DNA of 31,079 nt, taken from Planctomycetota bacterium. Its GTDB lineage: Bacteria; Planctomycetota; Planctomycetia; Pirellulales; Pirellulaceae. The position numbers were made by a program, and so were the translations under genes. Shown one piece after another: positions 23,312 to 31,079 of this stretch. The stretch is taken from contig JAJRVM010000130.1 of assembly GCA_024277285.1 (NCBI GenBank), forward strand, positions 1-31,079, written 5' to 3'. Under the pieces are notes generated by a model. It saw only the letters and a program-made list of their open reading frames with translations, made no database searches and had not been told where the DNA came from. The first letter of the stretch is position 1; every line of letters begins with the position of its first letter.

Positions 23312-25360
23312 CTACAGCTTGGGAGGTGTCGGCACTCTCTTTTCGCTGCCGGGCTTCATATAGACGAGCGAGGTGGTGAATTGCCGGACTTCCATTCCCA
23401 GCGCGAAGTCTAATTCGCGTTGCGCCAGCAGCGCCCACGGCGTATTGGGGTTCTCGCGTACGCAGCGCAGCAACAGCCGCTCGGCTTCTTCAGCTCGAAA
23501 ACGGTACTTGGAACTCGACCGCAACTGCAATGACGGTGCAAAGACCGCGAAATTTGTTTTTGGCTTGATGGATCCCGGTTCAACCATGGTATCGCACGTC
23601 TTGCGATACTCGGCCAGCCGAACGCTTGTTGCCAGCAGGCGGCCGCGTGTCAGGTCGTACCACGCGCGCCACCGGCGCGACGTTTCCTGCTCATACTCCG
23701 CTTCCAAGCCAACGTCGAGTGTACCGGGCTGACTGACCGCTGCCAGTGTTTGCTCGACCGCGTCCAGCGTCCGGCTCGCCTGCGTTTTCAACCGCGGTCG
23801 AACCGCTTTCAATTTCGTGACGAACGCGCGCGGCGTCAAATAGGATCGCATGAAGCCGAACGGTGGTTTCTCTGAACGCTTGCCAAACAACATCGTCGGT
23901 GGCGGGCCCAGTTTCTTGCCATGCGCAATCCGCACCGCCTCGACAACCGCGCGGCGAAGCGGCTTGGACTCCACGTCACGCGACACCACATCCACCGCTC
24001 GATAGTCGGGACGATAGTCTTGCAACGCCGCGTTTTGAAACGGACCACGGTGAATTGCATCGGCCAACATCACGTAGACCCCCGTGGTCTGAGCGGCAAG
24101 CCGAGTCAGTGCATAGGGTCCGAATCCGGATACGAGCCCGGTTAGGTCGTCACCGCCATACCATGCGGGCAAAGCAACCTCGGTGGCCGCGATGCATTGG
24201 TGATCACCGAATGCACGGTTAGTCGACGCAAACCACGATGGCAGTCCCGTCAATCGAAATCCACGCTCCGCCTGCGGCATCGACCGAGGGTCTTGCGTCA
24301 AGAACCAGTATCCCAACTCGATCCGTTCGGGCGCGGCAGAGTCGGGCCCGCGGTTGACCGGCAGCCGAAGCGTCTCACCGGAAACAGAATCGACAAACGA
24401 CTCTGCAGCCATTCCACCTCCCAAAACGGCCACGGGCCCGACCACCGAAACAGCAACATCGATTTCGCGGCAGACCTCAATGGTCTGCTCCAGTCGCTGT
24501 GCGTCATTGCCCGACTCATCCGTCCAAACGACCAGCAGCAGGTCGAGATCAGGCCAATCGGCGCGATAGGCAATCGCGAATTTTTCGATGGCGGCAAACG
24601 TATTTTCCGTTCCAGAATCGTCCGCAGTCAGTCCTCTGATCGCCGCTAGAACCTGGTCGTGCGACTCAGTGGGCGCAACCTGCTCCTTGCCCGCCGATCC
24701 ATAGGAGACCACCGCATTGCGCAACCGGTGCGGATCGCCCGCGCGTTGGTTGACCCGAAGAAAGAACGACTCGAACCCAGCCAGCAGCTGCGCCCGGTTA
24801 TCGACCACACTGTGCGACGCATCGACCAACCACACGACAAGCACGTCCCGTTGCTGCAGACGCTCTGTCACATCCTGGGCCAGAACCGCCGTCGCGGCTT
24901 GAGTGGACGCGACTTGGACGAGCGTGCGGGCAGGCTTGACGAGCGGTCGAGTTGGGGCTGTGGCCATCAACGCCGATAATGGCGGCAGAGTCGGGGCGCT
25001 GGGCGGAACCGATCCAAGTTCCGTCACAACGGTTTGGTCGGCAGCAACGTATGGAACATCGGCGAGGCTTTCAGAGGCCGTAGCATCGGCGGGCGCCGGC
25101 TCAAGAACGACGGCGAGCTCTTGCTCCTCGACCAGATCGACCGATGACTCGATGGCATCCGCTCCGTCGGTCGCGTGGAGCGTGATCACGGCCGTTTTGC
25201 CAGCCGTGCCGGGGTGGAAGACGAAGGATGCCATTCCGACCAGGACGACCGTATGAAACGCAATCGAGATGATCACCGCTTGATACCGCCGCCAGTGCGA
25301 AAACAGGATGCCAATAGCACGAAGCCCAGCAATCACTCGCACGACATTGATAGTGGACAT
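23312..25360 (-). CDS. Membrane-anchored von Willebrand factor A protein
   Basis: This is a 682-residue protein with one N-terminal membrane helix (about residues 28-48), followed by an acidic and Pro/Ala-rich linker. A vWA domain near 170-350 has the MIDAS motif D180-x-S182-x-S184 (WLVDASHS), a TENTFAAIEKF segment and VVWTDESGND. The remaining C-terminal half is helical and unassigned. The ATG at 25360 was chosen because GAGG precedes it. An upstream TTG in frame (25378) is weaker. Proteins of this layout are frequent in planctomycetes and have no agreed function. Nothing in the sequence ties it to metal resistance. Confidence 0.8.
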   Translation of the reverse strand: MSTINVVRVIAGLRAIGILFSHWRRYQAVIISIAFHTVVLVGMASFVFHPGTAGKTAVITLHATDGADAIESSVDLVEEQELAVVLEPAPADATASESLADVPYVAADQTVVTELGSVPPSAPTLPPLSALMATAPTRPLVKPARTLVQVASTQAATAVLAQDVTERLQQRDVLVVWLVDASHSVVDNRAQLLAGFESFFLRVNQRAGDPHRLRNAVVSYGSAGKEQVAPTESHDQVLAAIRGLTADDSGTENTFAAIEKFAIAYRADWPDLDLLLVVWTDESGNDAQRLEQTIEVCREIDVAVSVVGPVAVLGGGMAAESFVDSVSGETLRLPVNRGPDSAAPERIELGYWFLTQDPRSMPQAERGFRLTGLPSWFASTNRAFGDHQCIAATEVALPAWYGGDDLTGLVSGFGPYALTRLAAQTTGVYVMLADAIHRGPFQNAALQDYRPDYRAVDVVSRDVESKPLRRAVVEAVRIAHGKKLGPPPTMLFGKRSEKPPFGFMRSYLTPRAFVTKLKAVRPRLKTQASRTLDAVEQTLAAVSQPGTLDVGLEAEYEQETSRRWRAWYDLTRGRLLATSVRLAEYRKTCDTMVEPGSIKPKTNFAVFAPSLQLRSSSKYRFRAEEAERLLLRCVRENPNTPWALLAQRELDFALGMEVRQFTTSLVYMKPGSEKRVPTPPKL

Positions 25361-25472
25361 AGCAGGTTGCCTCGCCAAATGCGGCTGGGCCGCAACCCCC
25401 AGTAGGATACAATCTCACGCAGAACCGCCACGCGTGCTTCACGAGCACGGCAGGTCATTTCGCGACACACGC

Positions 25473-26345
25473 TCAGTCGGCCAGGCTCTTGTCACTCGCC
25501 TGTTGACCAACGTCCGCACGCCGCTGTGCTTCGGCCACAATTCGCTTGGCCAGCATGAGCTCATTGGCATTGAAATATCTGACCGTCTGGAAACGTGTCT
25601 GCACACGGTTCTTGGCGGCCAGTTGCTCCCATGTCAAGCCGTTCAGGATATGCCAAGCAGCAGCTTGTGCCGCGTTTTGGGGAACTTCACGACGCCCGAG
25701 CATGCTACATAGCTCAATAACGCGTGCATCTTTCGTGAAACTCTTGATCGGTACGATCTTGTACTTCATGCGTGGTGTCGGATCATCTTTGCCATGTTCC
25801 AAGCAAACCAGATTGACTTTGATCTTGCGAACTTTCTCGGGTCCAACGTCAAAAAAACCACCGCCACCGAAACCGCCACCACCACCGCCGCCAAATCCAC
25901 CACCGCCGCCGCCGCCAAAACCGCCGCCACCACCACCGAGCCCGCCGCCAAGACCCTGGCCGCCACCGCCACCAAGGCCCCCGCCGCCGCCACCCAGTCC
26001 ACCGCCACCAAAGCCGCCACCGCCACCAAGTCCACCGCCACCGCCAAGCCCACCAATTTGCGCCAGCACGGGAACGCCAGCAAACGCTGCCGGCAACTTC
26101 ACCTTCAATGGCTTGTCGGTGTTGTTCTTGATCATCACGTTCCCACCACGGGAGTTCTTGGGAATGAACTGCACTTCAATGTCGCCATCCTTCATGGCGC
26201 CAAACAGTTCCACTTCCGTAGCCTTTTGGGCCTTGCGCGCCGCTCGACTCATAGCCTCGGCGGCCGCGACCGGAGTGGATCGCATATGCACTGCCGCCAA
26301 GAGCACGATGCACGTCAACCAGAACGACAGTTTCTTTACGATCAT
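25473..26345 (-). CDS. Exported glycine-rich protein
   Basis: This is a 290-residue protein with a signal peptide (LSFWLTCIVLLAAVHM, then an Ala-rich cleavage region). A short beta-rich domain follows (DIEVQFIPKNSRGGNVMIKNNTDKPLKVKLP). The central tract of about 75 residues is nearly all Gly with spaced Leu, Phe and Ala. After it comes a conserved-looking C-terminal domain (VNLVCLEHGKDDPTPRMKYKI and a helical region with HILNGLTWEQLAAK). The ATG at 26345 has AAGGGAG just upstream. The Gly tract suggests a flexible or surface structure. The opposite strand gives a long Pro-rich frame, which is a shadow of these codons. Function unknown. Confidence 0.8.
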   Translation of the reverse strand: MIVKKLSFWLTCIVLLAAVHMRSTPVAAAEAMSRAARKAQKATEVELFGAMKDGDIEVQFIPKNSRGGNVMIKNNTDKPLKVKLPAAFAGVPVLAQIGGLGGGGGLGGGGGFGGGGLGGGGGGLGGGGGQGLGGGLGGGGGGFGGGGGGGFGGGGGGGFGGGGFFDVGPEKVRKIKVNLVCLEHGKDDPTPRMKYKIVPIKSFTKDARVIELCSMLGRREVPQNAAQAAAWHILNGLTWEQLAAKNRVQTRFQTVRYFNANELMLAKRIVAEAQRRADVGQQASDKSLAD

Positions 26346-26820
26346 CTTCGATTCTCCCTTTACACGACGCCGAAATGGCACTAGCAAACCGCACAATGAT
26401 TTCCCCACAATAGATTTCACTGCGCCAGAGCACCGTCGCAGCACGTTATTTAGATGCGGGCACCCAAGGTGATCTTCACCGCGATCTTCACCAAACCCTG
26501 TTTTTTCAGCCATAACGCAGGAACAGCGCGTGGAAATGCGGTGCGACAAGCAAGAATGAGCACAATGATCCAGGCCCCCCCCACCTGCGTGAGCTACCGC
26601 CAGCGAGTGCCAGCGGAAAGAACGCTCGCCGAGCGGTCGGCTGCGGCGAAACCGCCCCCCAACAAATGGCGGCCGGGAATCCCCGCCGCCTTGTTGCGGC
26701 GAACGATCAGATTACTTGTCGCGCATCGAACGGGTCACAACTCGCCGACTGCGCACGAACGACAAGATTCGGCCAGACGAGCAGAACCATTCGGGGCTCA
26801 GGTGACTGACGCGGCAACAC
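26346..26820. other. Intergenic region between two reverse-strand genes
   Basis: I see no supported gene in these 475 bases. Open frames on the forward strand are low-complexity and lack ribosome sites. The promoter of the glycine-rich gene is expected in its left part. Confidence 0.5.
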
Positions 26821-27297
26821 TCATTTCTTTGAATCCAGCTTAGCAAGGTACTTGTCCGGGTCCTCCAGCAACTCGCCCCGACAGTCGTCGCAACAGACCC
26901 ATACGGTGCGATCTTTTACCGTCACTTTATGGGGCGGCCCGGTGGCACCGAGCATGTCGCCAGTAACGGGACAGAAATGCTGCTTCATGGCGGACGCGGC
27001 ATCTTCCGGACTTAGTTTTGCCAGCTCCGCTTTCATCTTCTCCATGTCCGTCTTCGCCGCCGTACCCTCTGCACCATGATCATGGCCTGCGTGATCGTGC
27101 CCTGCTTCGTCATGGCCCACTTCGTCACCCCCCCCCCCATCGTGGTCCCCGTGATCGTGATCGGCGTGGGAATCAGCACCGTGGGAATCAGCATCGTCCG
27201 GTTTTGCGGAAGTTGTCGATTCTGCCGTTCCACAACCAGCAAGAACAAGGCCCAATACGGCGGCAACAGCGAAAGAACAGAGTGTCTGGTGTTTCAT
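26821..27297 (-). CDS. His-rich metal-binding lipoprotein with TRASH/YHS-like C-terminus
   Basis: This is a 158-residue lipoprotein. The signal peptide ends in LVLAGC with C22 as anchor. Residues 38-75 are a His/Asp-rich tract (HADHDHGDHD and GHDHAGHDHG), typical of Zn, Ni or Cu binding. The C-terminal domain has C109 in HFCPVTGDMLG and C135, C136, C139 in VWVCCDDCRGELLEDPDKYL, which resembles the Cys layout of TRASH/YHS metal-sensing modules. The ATG at 27297 has AGAGGA upstream. It probably buffers or delivers metal at the cell envelope. It sits back to back with the sigma-factor gene, about 240 bases away. Confidence 0.82.
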   Translation of the reverse strand: MKHQTLCSFAVAAVLGLVLAGCGTAESTTSAKPDDADSHGADSHADHDHGDHDGGGGDEVGHDEAGHDHAGHDHGAEGTAAKTDMEKMKAELAKLSPEDAASAMKQHFCPVTGDMLGATGPPHKVTVKDRTVWVCCDDCRGELLEDPDKYLAKLDSKK

Positions 27298-27536
27298 CTT
27301 GGATTCCTCTGAGGTAAACATGCAATATTCGTCACAACGAAAGCCACTTGCAGCTATATTGTTAGATGCAGCCTGTTAGATGCAGCCACACGACAATTTC
27401 TTCGTTGCGTCATGGCATTTACGCACATCGCTTACACACATACGTACATATAAGACATGCAACACATCGTCACACACCGACCTCCCACGAATTAGGTAGA
27501 CGAATCATTGCGATTCCGTGAAGAACCGCCTGAACC

Positions 27537-28106
27537 ATGCCATCTAAAGAGATAACAACAGCCGATCACGTCGCGGGCGCAGAACTTGCAAGCGTACTGC
27601 GAGGTTGCTGTGCTGGTCAGCGAGATGCTCAAAGGCGACTTTACGAAATGTATCACGCACAGGTCTATCGACTGGGAGTTCGCATGGTGGGGCGCGAGGA
27701 AGCGTCCGACCTGGTGCAGCAGGTTTTCCTGCAATTGTTCCGCAAGATCGCCCAGTTCGCAGGGAATGCGAAATTCGACACTTGGCTGTATCGGCTCGCG
27801 ACCAACGAAGCACTGCAATACTTGCGAAAAGGAAAACGTTGGAAGTTCGAGCCGCTTTCCAATGAGCCGGCAAGCAGACAGGAAATGCCGGGAAAGTCGA
27901 GTGAGCAATCCGAATTGCTCGAAACGGCGCTGGCGCGACTCGAACCCGATTTGCGTGGCGTTTTCGTTCTCAAGGAACTGGAAAACCTTTCGTACCGCGA
28001 TATCGCCGCTGCGGTCGGCATCCCTGAAGGAACTGTCGGCTCGCGACTCAATCGCGCACGACGCGAACTGCAACAACACCTTGCCACTTTGGGCTGGGAG
28101 GCATAA
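27537..28106 (+). CDS. ECF RNA polymerase sigma factor
   Basis: This is a 189-residue sigma-70 family factor. Region 2 spans about residues 35-100 (RLYEMYHAQVYRLGVRMVG, ASDLVQQVFLQLF, FDTWLYRLATNEALQYLRK). Region 4 spans about 130-180 (LEPDLRGVFVLKELENLSYRDIAAAVGIPEGTVGSRLNRARREL). Region 3 is absent, as usual for ECF factors. The anti-sigma gene starts two bases after its stop, so the pair is cotranscribed and coupled. I infer it turns on envelope or metal-stress genes. Its target promoter cannot be named from this window. Confidence 0.93.
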   Translation: MPSKEITTADHVAGAELASVLRGCCAGQRDAQRRLYEMYHAQVYRLGVRMVGREEASDLVQQVFLQLFRKIAQFAGNAKFDTWLYRLATNEALQYLRKGKRWKFEPLSNEPASRQEMPGKSSEQSELLETALARLEPDLRGVFVLKELENLSYRDIAAAVGIPEGTVGSRLNRARRELQQHLATLGWEA

Positions 28107-28108
28107 CC

Positions 28109-28942
28109 ATGAATTGTTCACAAATACAGGAAATGCTTTCTGCCTACTTCGATGGTGAGCTGGATCTCGCAAAACAGCGTCCTATCGCCAAGCACCTCAA
28201 GCAATGCTCACGTTGTGCAACGCAGCTCGCCGGCTACAGCAAGCTCGCGAAACTGGCCAATGAGCTGCCCGTTCCCATTGCTCCCAAAGACGGTTGGAGC
28301 GAACTCGCTCCACTCCTTGATGCACCAACTACTCCCGCCACTCACGTTGCCGCCTCGAAGCCGACGTTCATGTCAAAGCCACGGGCGTTGGCACTGGCAG
28401 CGACCATCCTGATTGTCGTTGGAGCTGGTTGGTTTGGGTATCGCATGTGGGCGCCCGAGCACATGCATACGGCAATGCTCGGCCATTACATCGAGGAATT
28501 CCAACGTGATCCGGCTGCGGCACAGCAACTGCTACTGGCTCAATACCCGAGCGAAGCGGTGGTGGCCGAAATGGTCGTTCAACGTGTCGGTTATCGTCCC
28601 GCCGTCGCTGACGGAATGCCTCGAGGCTATGCGATCGAATCGACATTTGTCATGGAGATGCCATGCTGTACCTGCGTCCAGACGCTGTGCAAACGGACTG
28701 ACGGCAGCACGCTGGTGGTTTTCGAGCACAACGATGAAAACGCGAAATGGCTTGGCAAACGATCAAGTACCATGGCCAGCTGCGCTGGCAAGTCGTGTTG
28801 CATCACGAAACTGGACAGCCAGATCGCGGCAACCTGGAAACGTGGCAAGCGGCACATGACACTCATCGGCGCCAAGGACGTGCAGGAAGTCGAGCAGATC
28901 GTCGCATGGCTAGACCAACGCGAGAGCCCCAAAGCAAGCTAA
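28109..28942 (+). CDS. Transmembrane zinc anti-sigma factor with Cys-rich outer domain
   Basis: This is a 277-residue protein. The cytoplasmic N-terminus has the ZAS motif H29-x3-C33-x2-C36 (KHLKQCSRC) that holds the sigma factor. One membrane helix runs about 92-111. The outer domain contains C186, C187, C189 and C194 (PCCTCVQTLC) and C225, C230 and C231 (CAGKSCC), seven Cys in two clusters, plus an HMHTAM segment near the membrane. This is unusual for a plain oxidative-stress anti-sigma factor and suggests direct sensing of a thiophilic metal outside the cytoplasm. Location beside a metal-resistance island fits. Sensing is inferred, and the anti-sigma role is well supported. Confidence 0.88.
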   Translation: MNCSQIQEMLSAYFDGELDLAKQRPIAKHLKQCSRCATQLAGYSKLAKLANELPVPIAPKDGWSELAPLLDAPTTPATHVAASKPTFMSKPRALALAATILIVVGAGWFGYRMWAPEHMHTAMLGHYIEEFQRDPAAAQQLLLAQYPSEAVVAEMVVQRVGYRPAVADGMPRGYAIESTFVMEMPCCTCVQTLCKRTDGSTLVVFEHNDENAKWLGKRSSTMASCAGKSCCITKLDSQIAATWKRGKRHMTLIGAKDVQEVEQIVAWLDQRESPKAS

Positions 28943-28994
28943 GCGATGGCACTCGTTTCGACGCGACACAACGCTGGCCCGGAGGGCCAACACA

Positions 28995-29065
28995 GCCCTT
29001 GCCGGGGTTGTCAGGCCCCGGAACCTGACAACCCTCGAGCCCCCAAGAAAAGCCCCGGCAGGGGC
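28995..29065. repeat. Nested inverted repeat between convergent genes
   Basis: The outer arms GCCCTTGCCGGGG (28995-29007) and CCCCGGCAGGGGC (29053-29065) match at 12 of 13 positions. Inside, GTTGTCAGG (29007-29015) and CCTGACAAC (29024-29032) pair perfectly over 9 bp. The element lies between the 3' ends of the anti-sigma gene and csrA. It may stop transcription from both sides or be another dispersed hairpin. Confidence 0.75.
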
Positions 29066-29094
29066 GATACAGGCAGCAGCGAACCACGATGCCG

Positions 29095-29316
29095 TTATGG
29101 GCAGAGCGAGTTGGTTTCCGCTTCGGGAACGTCGGCGGATTGGCCTGCCAACGGAACATCGACCACTCGGCGTTCCAATTCCCCACGCAAGATGGAAACA
29201 TCGGCCGGCGCGTCGATTCCCAACCGAACACGATTTCCATTGATCGCCAAAACGGTTATCTCGATCCCTTGGCCAATCACGATACGCTGCTGGATTTTCC
29301 TGCTGAGTACTAACAT
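29095..29316 (-). CDS. csrA: Carbon storage regulator CsrA
   Basis: This is a 73-residue RNA-binding global regulator that binds GGA-containing hairpins in mRNA leaders. The family start MLVLSRKIQQRIVIG, the strand ITVLAINGNRVRLGIDAP and the helix ILRGELERRV are all intact, so the key RNA-binding residues near both ends of the core are present. A short polar tail extends beyond residue 50. AAGGAG lies about ten bases before the ATG. Confidence 0.95.
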   Translation of the reverse strand: MLVLSRKIQQRIVIGQGIEITVLAINGNRVRLGIDAPADVSILRGELERRVVDVPLAGQSADVPEAETNSLCP

Positions 29317-29449
29317 GGTTCTTCGTCTCCTTGTCTGCGGGCGTCAGCGCATTGCATACACGCAGCGCGCTCAAAACGGGGTCTTAGACGCAAGTGCCGC
29401 GTACGAAGCGGCGAGCGACGATGGGATCATCGTCGTGACAAGGCATGCG

Positions 29450-29917
29450 TTAGAGCAGAAAGCGGCACAATAGCGCACAGCGGTCGAGCGAAACGCTCGT
29501 GCTCTGTAATTCAAAAGTTCGCCCGCGCACCACTGCAGCACGCGAGGTCGAATGGCGCGTCCGCTTGGCAGATGAGGAGCGCCGCAAATCGGTACCATCG
29601 TCCGATTCGGAATCGGCCCGCGATCGCACACACGGTTCCGTGCGACAATATGGAGCATGGTACTGCGGCGTTTCGCACCGATACCCGCGCGGACAACCGT
29701 CGCGCGGTGCATCACAGCACCGTTCGCCACCACAGTGATGTTCGCCACCACAATGATGTTCGCCACCGCAGCAGCAGAGGTTGGCAACAACGCGAGCCAA
29801 CGCAGTGCCCGGGCACTCGCAGCGAACCGTGTGGTCGAGCACTTGCAGTGGCAGTGCTCCCAACAACACGACTGCCGCAGTGAGCAGTGGAACGTTTTTG
29901 GGGTGATGGTATTTCAT
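29450..29917 (-). CDS. Small Cys/His-rich exported protein, function unknown
   Basis: The predicted protein has 155 residues from the ATG at 29917. A hydrophobic lead (VPLLTAAVVLLGALPLQVL) is followed by CECPG and then a CCCGGEHHCGGEHHCGGE repeat and further Cys (CC, CPRGYRC, YCRTEPC). The repeat gives a strong metal-ligand density. The last third is Arg/Ser-rich and may be non-native or extended by chance. No clear ribosome site is seen and no family is recognised. The call rests on the signal-like lead plus the Cys/His repeat next to other metal genes. Confidence 0.42.
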   Translation of the reverse strand: MKYHHPKNVPLLTAAVVLLGALPLQVLDHTVRCECPGTALARVVANLCCCGGEHHCGGEHHCGGERCCDAPRDGCPRGYRCETPQYHAPYCRTEPCVRSRADSESDDGTDLRRSSSAKRTRHSTSRAAVVRGRTFELQSTSVSLDRCALLCRFLL

Positions 29918-30221
29918 AACAGTCGTACAAAACCCTAAGCCGCGAACCAACCGCACAAAGTCAGCGGGCGTTTTCGACGCCACATAGCGGCGTCCCGCGA
30001 TGCAGGCGGACCGGACCGGCCATTCTGGCCATTCCACAACACTGGGTCAATAGCAGTTTTTTCGCCGATTCTCGGCGATTCGATGGCATTTCAATCATCG
30101 TGACACCCCACTCCCCCACTCTCCCACTCCCCGCTTGATTCTGAAGCCCTGACCGGCTAGTTTCTGGCGACCACGACCGCTAACCAGCGGACAAGAACGG
30201 GCACCACCAGGCGAAGCGGGC
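29918..30221. other. Intergenic region without recognised features
   Basis: These 304 bases show no gene. A CACCCCACTCCCCCACTCTCCCACTCC-type C-rich tract lies near 30100-30130. Nothing else stands out. Confidence 0.45.
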
Positions 30222-30674
30222 ATGACCAGTAAACAGCAAGAAGACCGGCCAAGTGACGCCACGATCCGGGAGATCCTCCGGTTGTTCGAGGAGCCGTTAT
30301 CGGCCAACGCCAACGCCTGCCCTTGGTATTGCGAGCCCGGAGCGACGGTCGACTGCAACGCGTTGTTGGAGATCACCGCGGATGACGACTTCATCGACGC
30401 GGCCGCTTGGCGAATCTTGGGCTGCGAGGCGGCAGGGCGTCAGCGACGACGTTGGTTAGCGCGATTGCGAAGATTGTCGCGTGCGAGCGTTCTGGTCGGG
30501 ATGCGTTACAAGACCGTTGGCCGCAAGCGTGCTGTGAGGATCCCCGGTCTATGGTTCGCGCTATTGCTCGATCCACCTGGTCGCCGGATGCTCGGCCAGC
30601 GACGAGCCGGGAGCCCGCTCGATTCGCTGCGCCACAAGCTAGTCGCTTGGCGCTTGCGTCAACGCGACACGTAA
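30222..30674 (+). CDS. Hypothetical protein, weak call
   Basis: The open frame encodes 150 residues. The N-terminal third is acidic with helical character (TIREILRLFEEPL) and contains CPWYCEPG and VDCNALLEI. The C-terminal half is strongly basic (RRRWLARLRRLSRASV and RHKLVAWRLRQRD). I recognise no family. The ribosome site is poor (GAAGCGGG). The next DNA is a repeat array. It could be a small nucleic-acid-binding protein or a spurious frame in GC-rich DNA. Confidence 0.33.
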   Translation: MTSKQQEDRPSDATIREILRLFEEPLSANANACPWYCEPGATVDCNALLEITADDDFIDAAAWRILGCEAAGRQRRRWLARLRRLSRASVLVGMRYKTVGRKRAVRIPGLWFALLLDPPGRRMLGQRRAGSPLDSLRHKLVAWRLRQRDT

Positions 30675-30744
30675 GCACCCGCCCACAAACGCACCTCGCA
30701 CACCATATCCACTCCCAAAGGGACGGCCCCAAACACAACGCTGA

Positions 30745-31079
30745 GAAATACGGTCAGCAGCGAACGCCAGTCCCGAAGGGACGACCCTAAACTAGCCCAG
30801 GGTGAAGCAGGCCCAAGCGCAGCGCCGGCCGGCGCAACCCTGGGAGAGCCGCCGCAACCGTAGGGAAATACGGTCAGCAGCGAACGCCAGTCCCGAAGAG
30901 ACGACCCCAAACTAGCCCAGGGTGAAGCCGGCCAAAGCGCAGCGCCGGCCGGCGCAACCCTGGGAGGGCCGCCGCAACCGTAGGGAAATACGGTCAGCAG
31001 CGAACGCCAGTCCCGAAGAGACGACCCCAAACTAGCCCAGGGTGAAGCCGGCCAAAGCGCAGCGCCGGCCGGCGCAACC
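30745..31079. repeat. 120-bp tandem repeat array, at least 2.8 copies, running off the window
   Basis: Units start at about 30745, 30865 and 30985 with a 120-bp period and only a few differences between copies. Each has GAAATACGGTCAGCAGCGAA, CAGTCCCGAAG, the CTAGCCCAGGGTGAAGC block, GCGCCGGCCGGCGC and AACCCTGGG. The same core occurs as 69-bp units at 3420-3557 and singly at 14424-14500. Reverse-strand frames here translate the repeat and are not genes. Confidence 0.95.

Noticed and set aside
25546..26472. Long proline-rich forward frame
   Set aside because: It is the antisense of the glycine-rich gene (Gly codons read backward give Pro). The reverse-strand gene has a signal peptide and ribosome site.

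Overview
This window most likely comes from a planctomycete of the Pirellulales type. GC content is moderate to high. Intergenic regions are crowded with hairpin repeats and short tandem arrays. The gene families are ones often seen in that group: CxxH/CxxC lipoproteins, His-rich lipoproteins with a TRASH/YHS-like tail, a von Willebrand A protein, and an ECF sigma factor with a zinc anti-sigma factor. This is inference from style and gene content, because no rRNA or tRNA is visible. Nearly the whole window is a heavy-metal and arsenic resistance island.

Layout: (1) 1-12.8 kb is metal efflux. It holds the 3' end of an unknown gene, an RND pump, a double-motif metal-binding lipoprotein, a ZntA-type P1B ATPase, a small Cys-rich secreted protein, an RND adaptor and a second CzcA/CusA-type RND pump. 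(2) 12.9-13.7 kb is a reverse-strand toxin-antitoxin pair: a TacT-like GNAT toxin and an antitoxin that looks like an AbrB-type head joined to a TacA-type tail. (3) 13.9-20.5 kb is an arsenic operon of organoarsenical type. It has arsR, a DUF318/ArsP-like permease, a small thioredoxin-fold protein, two ArsF-family proteins, an ArsG-family permease, an ArsM-type methyltransferase and a nucleoside phosphorylase. The arsM frame contains an in-frame UGA exactly at the conserved arsenic-binding Cys. It is followed by a SECIS-like hairpin with a GGTC apical loop, so I read it as a selenoprotein. (4) 20.9-23.2 kb is an inorganic arsenic operon: arsR, arsC and acr3. (5) 23.3-27.3 kb, on the reverse strand, holds a vWA membrane protein, a glycine-rich exported protein and a His-rich metal-binding lipoprotein. 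(6) 27.5-31.1 kb has an ECF sigma factor with a Cys-rich transmembrane anti-sigma factor, csrA, a His/Cys-rich secreted protein, a weak hypothetical gene and a 120-bp tandem repeat array that runs off the window.

Working model: arsenate is reduced by ArsC and arsenite leaves through Acr3. Arsenite may also be methylated by the Sec-containing ArsM. Aromatic or methylated arsenicals may be handled by the ArsF/ArsG/permease set with the small thioredoxin. Divalent cations and perhaps copper are handled by the P-type ATPase and the two RND systems. The sigma/anti-sigma pair may sense metal through its seven-Cys outer domain.

Non-coding DNA is unusually structured. The gap before the first RND gene is entirely a 23-unit heptamer array. 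There are two families of hairpin-ended elements whose stems covary while their loops and flanks stay constant. Several dispersed repeats recur along the window.
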